From positions 124,001 through 188,000 of the forward strand of contig JAULSN010000011.1 of the NCBI GenBank assembly GCA_033439765.1: 64,000 nucleotides of DNA. The letters are read 5' to 3'. Below the pieces are notes generated by a model, which saw only the letters and a program-made list of their open reading frames with translations, had not been told where the DNA came from and ran no database searches. Shown here one piece after another: positions 33,401 through 43,098 of this stretch. Position 1 is the stretch's first letter. Each line of letters starts with the position of its first letter. Origin of the DNA: Lasiosphaeria ovina (lineage: Eukaryota; Ascomycota; Sordariomycetes; Sordariales; Lasiosphaeriaceae). The position numbers and the translations under genes are program-made.

Positions 33401-35016
33401 AAACAACGTAGACAAAGTCGGCTTCCCGAATCGCAACTCAACGTCTAGGCCTGCCCACCGCCATTGATCGGTAAACCAGGCTTCGGGGTGGTGTCACAGA
33501 ACGTGGTAGAGACATTATGTCTGCCATATCTTCAACCATGTTCCAACTGTACCTTAGGGAGCTAGCCACAGTGTTGTATGCACATTCCTTGCAATGGTCC
33601 ATCCCAACACTCGTCAGTCGTCATGGTAAGCTGACACGCATGGTCTCGCCGCCGTCTGTCAGTCTGCAATCATGACGCTGACGGAGCTCTGCAGTGAAGA
33701 GGCAGCAAGCATCTTCAGAAAGAAACCCGACCGCATGAATGTAGATGGATCCCATATGTCTTGGCCATATTGTCCATCGATAGCGCCCGAGTCAACCTTT
33801 GAGCGATCTTCGACAACTTCCCCAAGGTTGTTACAAAGCTGTGGCTTCTTGCCGGTTGTTGCTGTTGCCAAAAGTGGGCGAAGAGTTGGCCAGTGTTGAA
33901 CTTCAGGACAAATGGAACATGGCTTCGACGCTTCCATCCCACGCGCCCCGTCAATCGTGTGCGGTGCAAAACCCCGGTGCACAATCTATAAGCTGCTGTA
34001 AAAGCCAAGCTGGTGGTTGCCTTAATCTCGCATCGCGGTGTCGAAGGCGTCGAGGCCCACGTCGTGCAATTCGGTTGGAAGTCGTCTCTCGTCGCGCGCT
34101 TCCCGGCTTCGTGCTTTTGCAGTCAGGAGAACGTTTACACGCAATAAAACATGCACGGTAATAGAAGAGTTTATTGCGTTAATTGAGACGACACAAAGCT
34201 GAGGTGTTCAAGCGAAAGTAAAATGCAAATTAAAAGAAAGCGAAAAACGGAAAGTTAAAAAAAGCAACGTGCGCCGAAGAGTCGAACTGATGGTCTCTCG
34301 TCCTGAATATTTGCACGCGGCAGCGTCATGCCCCCCCGCTACGGCAAAATGACAGCGGGGCGTGCCTCAAATTAAATAATTGTGGGTCCTTGGCACGCAC
34401 GGTTGCGGTCCTGGGAGAGCGGGGTGTCGAGTATCTGCGCACGGACGCCCCCGCTTCTGCGGCGTAGCTCCCTTGGCGAGCTTGGAGCGGGGACGGGTGC
34501 CAAGCCTCCAAAAAGTTTTCTCGCGCCGGAGAAAAAAGTCAAAAAATGAACCGGTCGGAGGTCCCCCTCCTCCTAGCCGGAAAACTCACTTGGTGGCCCA
34601 AGCTGGTTATTCCTCATGGCAGTCGAGTTTCCTGGAAGTTGATCAGACCCCCCGCCTCTCGACGTTAAGCGAAAGCGTTTTATTCAAGGCCTTAAACCTT
34701 GAGCTCAATCGAGACCGCTTGCCGTGAAAGAGAGTGCCGAAAAGAGCCGCTATAGAGCCCGCGCGCGTCTTTTTCCACCAACACGAGTTTGAGGCCATTC
34801 GCTGCCACACCCATTGACATCCGACACAACTGCCCCAAACGCCAAAATTTGCACAATGCAATTGAGCTTCGCAACCCTCCGCGCATCTTGTGAAGTGATG
34901 AATGACGTCTTCTTATTTATTCTCTTTTTCTTTCCCTTATATTATCAACAAAACCCCATGCACGCACGCGTCGTCCTGTATTTTCATCGAACGCCGCTTA
35001 GCCATGGATCGCAGCG
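30434..35016. other. Gene-poor interval, about 4.6 kb
   Basis: I find no gene, transposon coding sequence or convincing RNA. Open frames are short and overlap each other on both strands. A T-loop-like stretch near 34270-34300 is not a foldable tRNA. The leftmost part is the F-box gene promoter. Confidence 0.5.
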
Positions 35017-35523
35017 TCAAGCCGCCCCCTTTCGTGCCTCTGTAAGCTTGGGCGGGTAGATGACCTCGAACCGTTCGCAGAGCACCATGCTGTCGTCGCC
35101 AAACAGCTGCCTCTGCGCCTCGGGCTTCTTCTGCTCCTCGGCGTTGTAGAACCACATGTGCCCTTCCCTATACTCGTTGTAGTCGCCCTCGGCCTCGGCA
35201 AGGGCAAAGTCCTCGGCGACGTCGCGGAAGAGGCAGCGAACGAAGGATGTGGTGCGCATGATGGCGCCCGGGGTTCCGTTGCCGTCGAGAATGATGGACA
35301 AGTCGCCGACGCCCCAGTGCATGGGATCCGGGACGGGCCACGACGTGGTTGCCGACTTCTTGCCCTGGATTGCTAGTGCCAGTTTCTCGTCGGCTAGTGC
35401 TGCGTTGTCTCCACTGAAGTTGAAGATGTCCTTGGGCGCCGGCAGCGTCGCGACGCCCATCTCGGCGCATGCCTTGGCCATGAAGGCGACAATGTCGGGG
35501 CGGCTGGGGCCCACGGCGGACAT
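35017..35523 (-). CDS. ASCH-domain protein
   Basis: Single exon, 168 aa, ATG at 35523. The ASCH fold signature is present: GKKSATTSW (the conserved G-K-K/S-x-T-T strand), VGDLSIILDGNGTPGAIMRT with the D-G-x-G-x-P turn, FRDVAEDFALAEAEGDY, and a terminal WFY-type strand. ASCH proteins have a PUA-like beta-barrel that binds RNA or modified nucleosides. Some small bacterial members are amidohydrolases of N4-acylcytidines. In fungi they are uncharacterised. Length and lack of introns fit a compact single-domain protein. It lies 352 bp downstream of the Dicer gene on the same strand. A functional tie is conceivable but unsupported. Confidence 0.82.
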   Translation of the reverse strand: MSAVGPSRPDIVAFMAKACAEMGVATLPAPKDIFNFSGDNAALADEKLALAIQGKKSATTSWPVPDPMHWGVGDLSIILDGNGTPGAIMRTTSFVRCLFRDVAEDFALAEAEGDYNEYREGHMWFYNAEEQKKPEAQRQLFGDDSMVLCERFEVIYPPKLTEARKGAA

Positions 35524-35875
35524 TATGAGTGGGAGTGGGAGACTATTTGTTTTGTTTTGCCTCTTGGTTAAACTTTGATTTGGTAATACTCTAGACTCTT
35601 GCCGATGGCTGAACTCAAACCTGGGTTATAACGACGTTCATGTCTTTGGGTTTATAACCCTCCCGTTCTTGAGTCTTAGTTGAAACTTTGCTTCGTTACA
35701 CACATGCACACAACCTCGGTCTGTACCTAATCAGCTAAAGTAAGGTAGCATCCAAGACACCGTGTGAGTCACGGCCGCGTCGAGCCCCATCATCCAAAGC
35801 ACAACTACAGTCAGTATAGACCTAATCAAGGGTTACAAACATTAGAAATACCATTCCAAACACAATACCACCACA
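35524..35875. other. Intergenic
   Basis: 352 bp between the end of the Dicer gene and the ATG of the ASCH gene, both minus strand. It must hold the ASCH promoter and the Dicer 3' end. No gene is seen. Confidence 0.6.
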
Positions 35876-38800
35876 TCAGTCTGAAGCCTTGGCCGAAGAC
35901 GACAGGAAGAGCACAGCTTGGGCAGCGGCCTTGATCTGCACCTCGTCCTCGCTCAGACCACCATCAACCTCAGCCACCACCCGGCTGCCCACATAGACCA
36001 CGCAAGAAACATCCTGCTTGCCGCTTCCAGTCGCGGCCCCTTTCTCCACCTCGTACCTTATGGCCTGACTCCCCGCCGCCGCCTGCAGCTGCTCCTTGGG
36101 GTGAACCGTGTCGACGCCGTCGCGCAGGATGCGTCTGAGGTACGGCAGAACACCCATCCTCTCGAGCAGCGCCTCGCATGCCGCCAGCGACCCAGAGTCG
36201 ACGTACACGGCGCCGACCAGCGCCTCGACCACGTCGGCGCAAAAGTCACTCGCGCCAAGCCGCGCCATCTGTAGCCACGGATACGCGGCGCCCGAGGCAA
36301 CGGCTTCCTTGGTCTCGTCTCGCAGCTCCGCGTATCGCGTTTCCAGAGCCGCCATCTCGTCCGTCACCCCCGCCGAGCAGTGCTGCAGGAACCGACACAG
36401 CGGGAAGTCAACGCTGTACCGCTTCTCGCGGAACGGGCCCCGCGGCGACGCCCCGGCCTGCTGCACGTCGGTCCGCGTCCGCGACACGTGCCACTCCAGC
36501 GCGACGTAGCCGAGATATTGGCGGTTGACCAGCGCCGCGCGGTGCACCGTCATGCTGCCGCACGACGTCCGAGGCCCAGACGCGCCGCCGGCTGATGCAC
36601 CAGCGGAGAGCGAAAAGATGGCCTCGGACACGATGCTCTCGATGACGGCGTTGCCGAGGAACGCCAGCCGGTCGAGGCAGCCGTGCGCCTCCGCCGCGAA
36701 GTATGAGCTGTGCGTCAGCGCCTGCACGGCCAGCGCCTTCTTGTGGAACACGTAGCCGGCCAGCGTCTCGACCGTCCCCAGGTGCGCCGGCAGCGCCGCG
36801 TCGCTCGCGCTCACGTCGAACAGCTGCCGCCGCCCGACCTCGAGGCTCGGCAGGTCCACGTCGCCCACCAGGTGCTTGGTCCACGTCAGCGCCGTGCCCC
36901 AGCCGCCCGCCTGCTTGCCCGCGCCGATGAGCGCCTTGGCCGCGTGCGCGAGCGTCCTGCGTGCCACCCGCCGGCTGCTGGGGTCCTCGGCTATCAGTGT
37001 GTCTGTCTTGTCAACGTTGTCCGGGTCGACCTGCCGCCACTCCTCGGCATTGTGCCCCTTGGTAAGGAGGAACGGGTCCAGCTCCCGCTCCAGGGCAGCC
37101 CGGCACAGCCGCGAGTTGGAAATCACTCTTGCTCTGCCGGCCGTCAGGTAACCTTCCGGCCAGAGAGGGTCTGGTGGTTTGAAACCCGTCAGCTGAGAAC
37201 TTTTGTGTATTGTGGGGTGAGACAGTGAGAAGGTGAAAGACACTCACACTTTGTGGCGAAATGGACCGTCGTCAGAAGCTTCAGGCACGCGTCCCCGAGG
37301 AACTCGAGTTTCTGGTACTCTGGCTCCGCCCTGACCGGGGTGGTGATGGCGGAGCGGATCAAGTCAACGACATCGCTGTTGCTGCCGTTGACCACAGGAA
37401 GCCTTGTCTGCAGCTCCTTGGCGACCAGGTGTGCTTCCAGCTTGTACATGAGCTTAGACGTGCAGGCTTTGACCAAAAGACGTGTTGACGATGAACTGCG
37501 GTTCATTTGTGTTAAAGTTTTCAGCCCCTGAGAATTTCGAAAGGCGACAACCTGGCGTGGCTGCTCTTCGATGCTCGGGTCTGAATGCAGCGGTGAGAGC
37601 CGGGCCCTTCGCTGCTCCCCGTAGGCAGAGTAAAATTGGAAATGTTGCGGCTTGCCAAGCTCAACGGGGACCACGACGTGGAACTTGAACTGTGCGACGC
37701 CCTTGCTGTCCTCGAGCAGCATAACGTACGTTTGCGGTTCACCCTGCCTCGAATTGTCAGTGCGCGCCCATGGCTTGAACTGCTCCCGAATGTCGATCAT
37801 GGAAGACTCGTCCTGCACCCCCAGTTCCTCGTGGGTCAGAGGCAGCAAGTTCTCGTCGACGAGTTTGGCGTCGTACAGGCGCATATATGCTTCAAAGGCC
37901 GCGTCCTTGGACGCGTTCTGCTCCGACCGCCACGCCTGCTTGCTCCAGGTGATGCGCAGGGAGTAAGGGATGGATGCCGGCAGAACTACCTTTGCTCTCA
38001 TGAGAGGGAGCTCGCCGTCCGAAGCTGGCGGCGGCTGGTTGGCGAGCTCCTCGTAGACGTAGAAGGGCTGGTTGTCGCTATAGCGTCGTAACCCAGCGAC
38101 GGCACAGAACCGCTGCAGCCTGCCTTTGGCGTTTTCCATGTCCAGGATGGCTCCTGTAGTAGGCTCGGTGAACTCTCTGTCGGACGTCTCTCTGTCGGAC
38201 GTCTCTCTGTCTGCCATCTGGTTGCCAATGGCGCAGTCTCTGTCATCCCGGTCATACTGCGCCTTGAGCTGCTCCTCAATGCCTTCCCAGTCCGTGGCCT
38301 TGTCACGTTCTTCGTCGTCGATCAAGACAAAGTACTCGGACCCCGACTTCCTGGCCCTTCCGCGACGTTGGATGAAGGATTTTGGCGAGGCGGGCGGGTC
38401 GAAGCTAATAACGAGATTGCATGCTGACACGTCAATGCCTTCTTCCAAGACGCTCGTGGCGACCAGGAGGTTGAGTTTGCCGTTGCGAAACTGGTCGAGA
38501 ACTTTCGACTGCTCGGCTGGGTTGAAGATATCTCCGAGGTCTCGTCTGCCGCGGTCATGTTTCGACGACCCGACGACTGCGCCAACTCGGAACAGCTTGC
38601 TCAAGTCAGGGTGCAGAGACAGCAAGTGGTGAAGAACGACAAGGGTTGCTCGCTCGGTGACGAAAACAATTCCGCGGCTGCCGTCGTCGCCGCCGCGGTA
38701 GTGAGAGCACAGAATGCGAGCAAGACGCTCGACCTTGGCCGAGATGGAGGCCGACGAGGGTACCCGGGCCAGGGCGCGTGGATCGACCACGACGCGCTTC

Positions 38801-40245
38801 AGCAGGCGGGAAAGGTAGATTCTGGACGAGTAGTCCCAGGTCAGGAAACACGACTCGCTGGGCGCGCTTGCAGACTCAATAATCAGCGACGTGACCTTGG
38901 CAATGTAGAAGTCGGCAGCCAGGGTTCCAAGCTGCTCACACATGGCCTCTGCCCTCTCGCAAAACACCCTCAGCTGCTCGCGTACAAACGTCTTCTTGGT
39001 CTTGAGAGCCTGCTTGAGCTTTTCCCGGCTCCTCTCCGTGTTTTCAGTTCGCCAGCGGATGATGTCTGGGTCCGTTGCGATATCTAGGCCGTCCAGAATA
39101 GCCCGCATGCTAGTGATGCTCGCCAAACTGACGCTGGTGGGGCTCAAGCTGTAGTATTCAATGGTCAGGGTCGGCCTTTTGACGTGGGTCTGGAGGTTCT
39201 CGCGATGGAGTCGCGGGGTCTTGCAGGCTGCGTTGAGGGTGTCCTCGAGGCTCTTCAGCTTCTTGCCGTCGACTTTGTTCACCGGACTGGCGGTCAGTCC
39301 CAGGATGCGCGGAACGGGCCGTCCCGCGCCCTTGTCTCGCCAGAAGAACTGGTTCATGATCTTGCTTCCGGGGCTCTTGCCAACACAGTTGTGCGCTAGG
39401 ACCTGTTAGCCAGGCCATGATCATTTTTGCGAAGAGGGGTATGAGGCAGGGGTATAAGCATCACGACAAAACAAGGTGGTGACAGAATACAAAACGGACA
39501 GCATGGGGGTCTTACCCTCATCAAACACGATCAGCGCAATCGAGGCCATCTTCACGAAGCCATTAGAGAGGGCGTTCTGCAGGACGGCGTACGTAGCCAC
39601 GGCCACGCGGACATTGTCGAGGGCGGCGTCCCACAGCTTCTGGCTTCTCCAGCCGTCGACATTGTCGCGCGAGGAAAAGGATCGAATCTCGACGGAGCGG
39701 ATCTGCTGCTGCAGCGTCTTACACTGCTGCCGGCAGAGCTCCACCGTCCGGGTCAGGAACCAAATCTTCTGCATTGCGTGTTAGTTGCCATGATGTTATT
39801 ATGTAATGGACAGGGGAGACGGGTCACATGTTGCACCTTTCCTGAATCAATGCGTGCAAGCTCGTGCATGATCCGAAGCGCAGCCCTGTTTCCGTTTTGC
39901 CATCAGTCTCGCGTTCGGGGCCGGCGGTTCTGGGAGCAAGGGAGGCAGATAGTCCATGTTTCAATGGCGAAGACTTTGGGCAAGAGTAAGACTTACACCA
40001 GCGTCTTCCCGCTTCCAGTGTCCATCTGCAATGTGTTTGTCAGTAGTTATTTGAGCTATGACACTAGTGACACCAGTGATAGCGTTGTCAAATGACGTTC
40101 TTACCACCACCACAATGTTCTCCTTGATGCTCTTCTCATACATCTCGGTCTGATATGCCCTGGCCGTGACCGCGTCATTGTTCGTACCACCGGCCTCATT
40201 GTGTGCTGATACGCCCGCCGGAATTCCATTGGAGTTGATAAGCAT
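35876..40245 (-). CDS. Dicer-like protein 2 with disrupted RNase III active sites
   Basis: Six exons in coding order (40245-40105, 40025-39997, 39885-39837, 39768-39516, 39395-37248, 37170-35876) give 1304 aa with no frame break. Domains: DExD helicase with Walker A GSGKT (51-55, made by the 29-bp exon 2) and DEAH (156-159, made by a splice). Helicase C has VATSVLEEGIDV and FIQRRGRAR. A Dicer dimerisation domain follows (FCAVAGLRRYSDNQPFYVYE onward), then RNase IIIa (about 845-970), RNase IIIb (about 1005-1200) and a degenerate dsRBD-like end. This is the DCL2 type that makes siRNAs in antiviral RNA interference. Oddity: IIIa has LEFLGD (E855, D859) but LAHAAKAL where LADVVEAL is expected (H949, K952). 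IIIb has LAFLGN (A1043, N1047) for LEFLGD but an intact ADVVEALVGA (D1186, E1189). Both cleavage centres therefore look crippled. A 15-bp coding repeat (SDRET units) sits near 38174-38210. Confidence 0.93.
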
Positions 40246-41027
40246 GGTGATGGACAGGGTTGCCGCGGTAATTAGTAATTGCTGTGTTTTGTTTTATTCT
40301 GTGCTGATGTCGAAGTTACTGCCGACAGGAAGCGATGGAATGAATTGTGGGAGCCGTTGGGCAGAAAGAAAGTAGCAGAGTCAGACAGACGGACAAACAG
40401 CAAGCAAACAGACAGCATTATATGCCTTGGAGCTTTCGAACTGCCTATCCGATATCTTAACGTCTTGGCAAGGCTCTTCGTTGTAGGCCTCACGCATCAA
40501 TTAGCCCTGTCGGCCTCTCGACATGGCTGTATGCGGGCAGGAGCGAATCGCCATCGACAAAAACTGGACTCGGGACGCATCTCCATTTATTTGGGACGGG
40601 AGCCAATAGTTGCCATCCAGCCAACTTGAAGTATTTGTTGTCCTAAGCACCAAATTCGAGGAGGCCCAACGGCAAAGATCTCGAATGACTACCTGTCGTA
40701 CAGAATCCTGGCCGGCCTCTGTCCGGCCTCTGTCCTTGGAATGGGTTGCAATGGTATGCACGGTCGGTTTGCACTGCAATTTTAGCCTCGAGGAGCCCTT
40801 CAACCGCCCCAGCTGTCAGACTTTCGAGGCCAGCTGAAGGCAGCTGGCAGAGATCCGCCCACGTCATAGTTGCCCCATTCTCGAGTGCTTCACGCAATAC
40901 CTTACCCATGACCTGATCAGGAAATTACATGAACCGGCTATCAACGAGTGTTTCTTTGCTTCGTCGCAGTCTGTGCCTGGCGCTTTCATTCAGGGGCTGC
41001 ACCCATGTCCCGTCCCCCGTCAGCAAC
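40246..41027. other. Divergent promoter region
   Basis: The Dicer gene (-) and the Nudix/eIF2B-like gene (+) are transcribed away from each other from here. No gene is seen apart from the possible N-terminal extension of the latter, whose frame is open from an ATG at 40929. Confidence 0.6.
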
Positions 41028-42916
41028 ATGTCAACCACGACCAACGTCGCCTCAGACGAAAGCCATGGCACCGCCACCTGGAAGAAGCGATCCGTCGTCT
41101 CGTCCTTTATTTTCGACTTCGGGCACGGCGCAACAGACTCTCCGGAGGAGACAGATAGCAGCAGTAGCACCACGAGGCCGCGGGTCGCTCTCTTTCGCCG
41201 CAGCGGCAAGGTGTCGACGTACCAGTAGGTCACTGCCAGCTAGCACACTGCAACCACCTGAGACAATATATGTCATATCTTGACGAGCAAAGAAGCCGCC
41301 ATGGCGTCGGCCCCAAATGCTGAGCCGCAGACAGACACCACCTGGCGCCGATCTCCGGGTCCATCGACGCGGCCGACGCGTCGCCGCTCGCCGCCGCGTG
41401 GCGCGAGCTGGCCGAGGAGACGACGCTGACGGGCGCAGAGCTGGTCCTGCTGCGCCAGGGCAAGAGCTACACCTTCCGCGACGAGTCGGTGCGCCGCGAG
41501 TGGACCGTGTTTCCGTTCGCGTTCCGGCTGCGCACGCCCGCCGACGCGACCCGCATAGTCACCGACTGGGAGCATGAGACCTGGGGATGGCACAACCCCG
41601 CTGTCGTCATTCGTCTCGCAGAGCGCGGCGCCAGCCTGGCAGAATCTGGCGATGACCTGAACGGCGTCCCCCGCCTCGCCGACAGCCTGCGGCGCGTGTG
41701 GTTCGAGGCCGACCTCGGCGATGCTGCGGGACGAGTGCTGGCGACTGGCCTCGACGCGTTGGCGACGGACCACCAGAGCGGCGCGCGGCAGCTGGCCACG
41801 GCCGCGCTGCGGACGCTCCGTGACATCGTCGCCTCGCTCGACTACTCGCCGGCGTCGCCGATGGCTGACCCCGCGTGGTGGTGGGCCCAAGTGGGTATGG
41901 CGGCGTGGCACCTGTGGAAGAATGGCCGCGAGAGCATGGGTGCGGCCATCATGAGCGCGCTGCTGGCTGCACTGGCCGAGATTGGAGACGCGATGCACTC
42001 CCAACAAGAGCAGCAGCACCAGTCGCGATTCGTGATATCCACTGCATGGCGTGACTCGGTCGTCGCCCAGCTGGACCGCCGCATCGCCGCGCGGGCCGAG
42101 TCGGCACAGCGCGTGTCGGCGGCGTTTGCGCAGTATCTCGAGGGGGCATTCGGCGACAAACTGGCATCGCGCGAGCCGCTGGCAGTGCTGACGCTGTCCG
42201 AGAGCTCGACGATACGGGCAGGGCTGCGGCACGCGGCGCACGCGGCGGGCTTCGCGCTCGACGTGCGCGTGCTCGAGTCGCGCCCGCTGTTTGAGGGCGT
42301 GTCGCTGGCGAGCGCGCTGGCGCAGGACCTTGCCGCTACCACCACCACCACTACTGCCGCCGCCGCCGCCTCCGCGCACACCATCACTCTGTTCTCAGAC
42401 GCGTCAGCGGCGCTCGCCGCGCAGGGCGTCGACGTGGTCGTCATTGGCGCGGACCGCATCGCGTCTTCAGGGGCCGTCAGCAACAAGACGGGCTCGCTTC
42501 CTGCCGTGCTGAGCGTAAAGTACGTGAATACGGGCAGTGGCGGCAGTGTCTCGGGCCAAGAAGGAGGAGCCAGGGTCGTTGTTCTGGGCGAGACGGACAA
42601 GATTGCGCTCCCCGGGCGGCCCGAGGAGCATGTCGTTGAGGACAACGACGCCGGCCAGCTCAGCCGCTCGTGGGCAGTCGAGGACAGTAGCGCGCGGGTC
42701 AGGGACGCGGCAACGGCACTGCAGAGTCTGCGCACGGATAGTAGCACAGGGAGCAGGGGGCCCAAGGTCTCGATCCGGAATGTTTTCTTCGAGTGGGTGC
42801 CGGCTGGCCTGATCGATGTCTACATCACAGAATCGGGACAGTGGAGTGTGCAGGATATTTCAGAGCACTCTGAAAAGCTCCGGGACGAAGAGGAACGGCT
42901 CTTGGGTGAATTGTAA
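41028..42916 (+). CDS. Nudix domain fused to an eIF-2B alpha/beta/delta-like domain
   Basis: Exons 41028-41224 and 41335-42916 with a 110-bp intron give 592 aa. An in-frame ATG at 40929 would add 33 residues (Arg/Ser/Leu-rich, possibly a mitochondrial presequence) but has a poor context. The ATG at 41028 has A at -3 and was preferred. The N-terminal part has KKRSVVSSFIF and, completed by the splice, a Nudix-like box GSIDAADASPLAAAWRELAE followed by ET. It keeps RELxEE but has D for the first Glu and one extra residue. The C-terminal half is the eIF-2B/MtnA Rossmann fold: LTLSESSTIRAGLRHA, VDVVVIGADRIASSGAVSNK, and VVVLGETDKIALPG. This two-domain arrangement occurs in fungi, usually labelled as initiation factor 2B-related. 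It is not a canonical eIF2B subunit, and its substrate is unknown. Confidence 0.85.
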
Positions 42917-43098
42917 TTAAGTATTTCAGAGCAATGTAAACCAAATCCAAGATGTCGATAACGGCCTTTTCACCTCTCATGACCCACACCGCGACTTTCT
43001 GACACCTTAATCACACTTGAATTTTGAGATTGAAAACTTTGGCAGAAATCGGAGACGACGTTAATGCTAACATCACGGATGACCAAAAAACACCCGCA

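Noticed and set aside
34262..34345. tRNA-like T-loop sequence (GTCGAAC) near 34280
   Set aside because: No complementary T stem, acceptor stem or anticodon arm can be formed. At best a relic.
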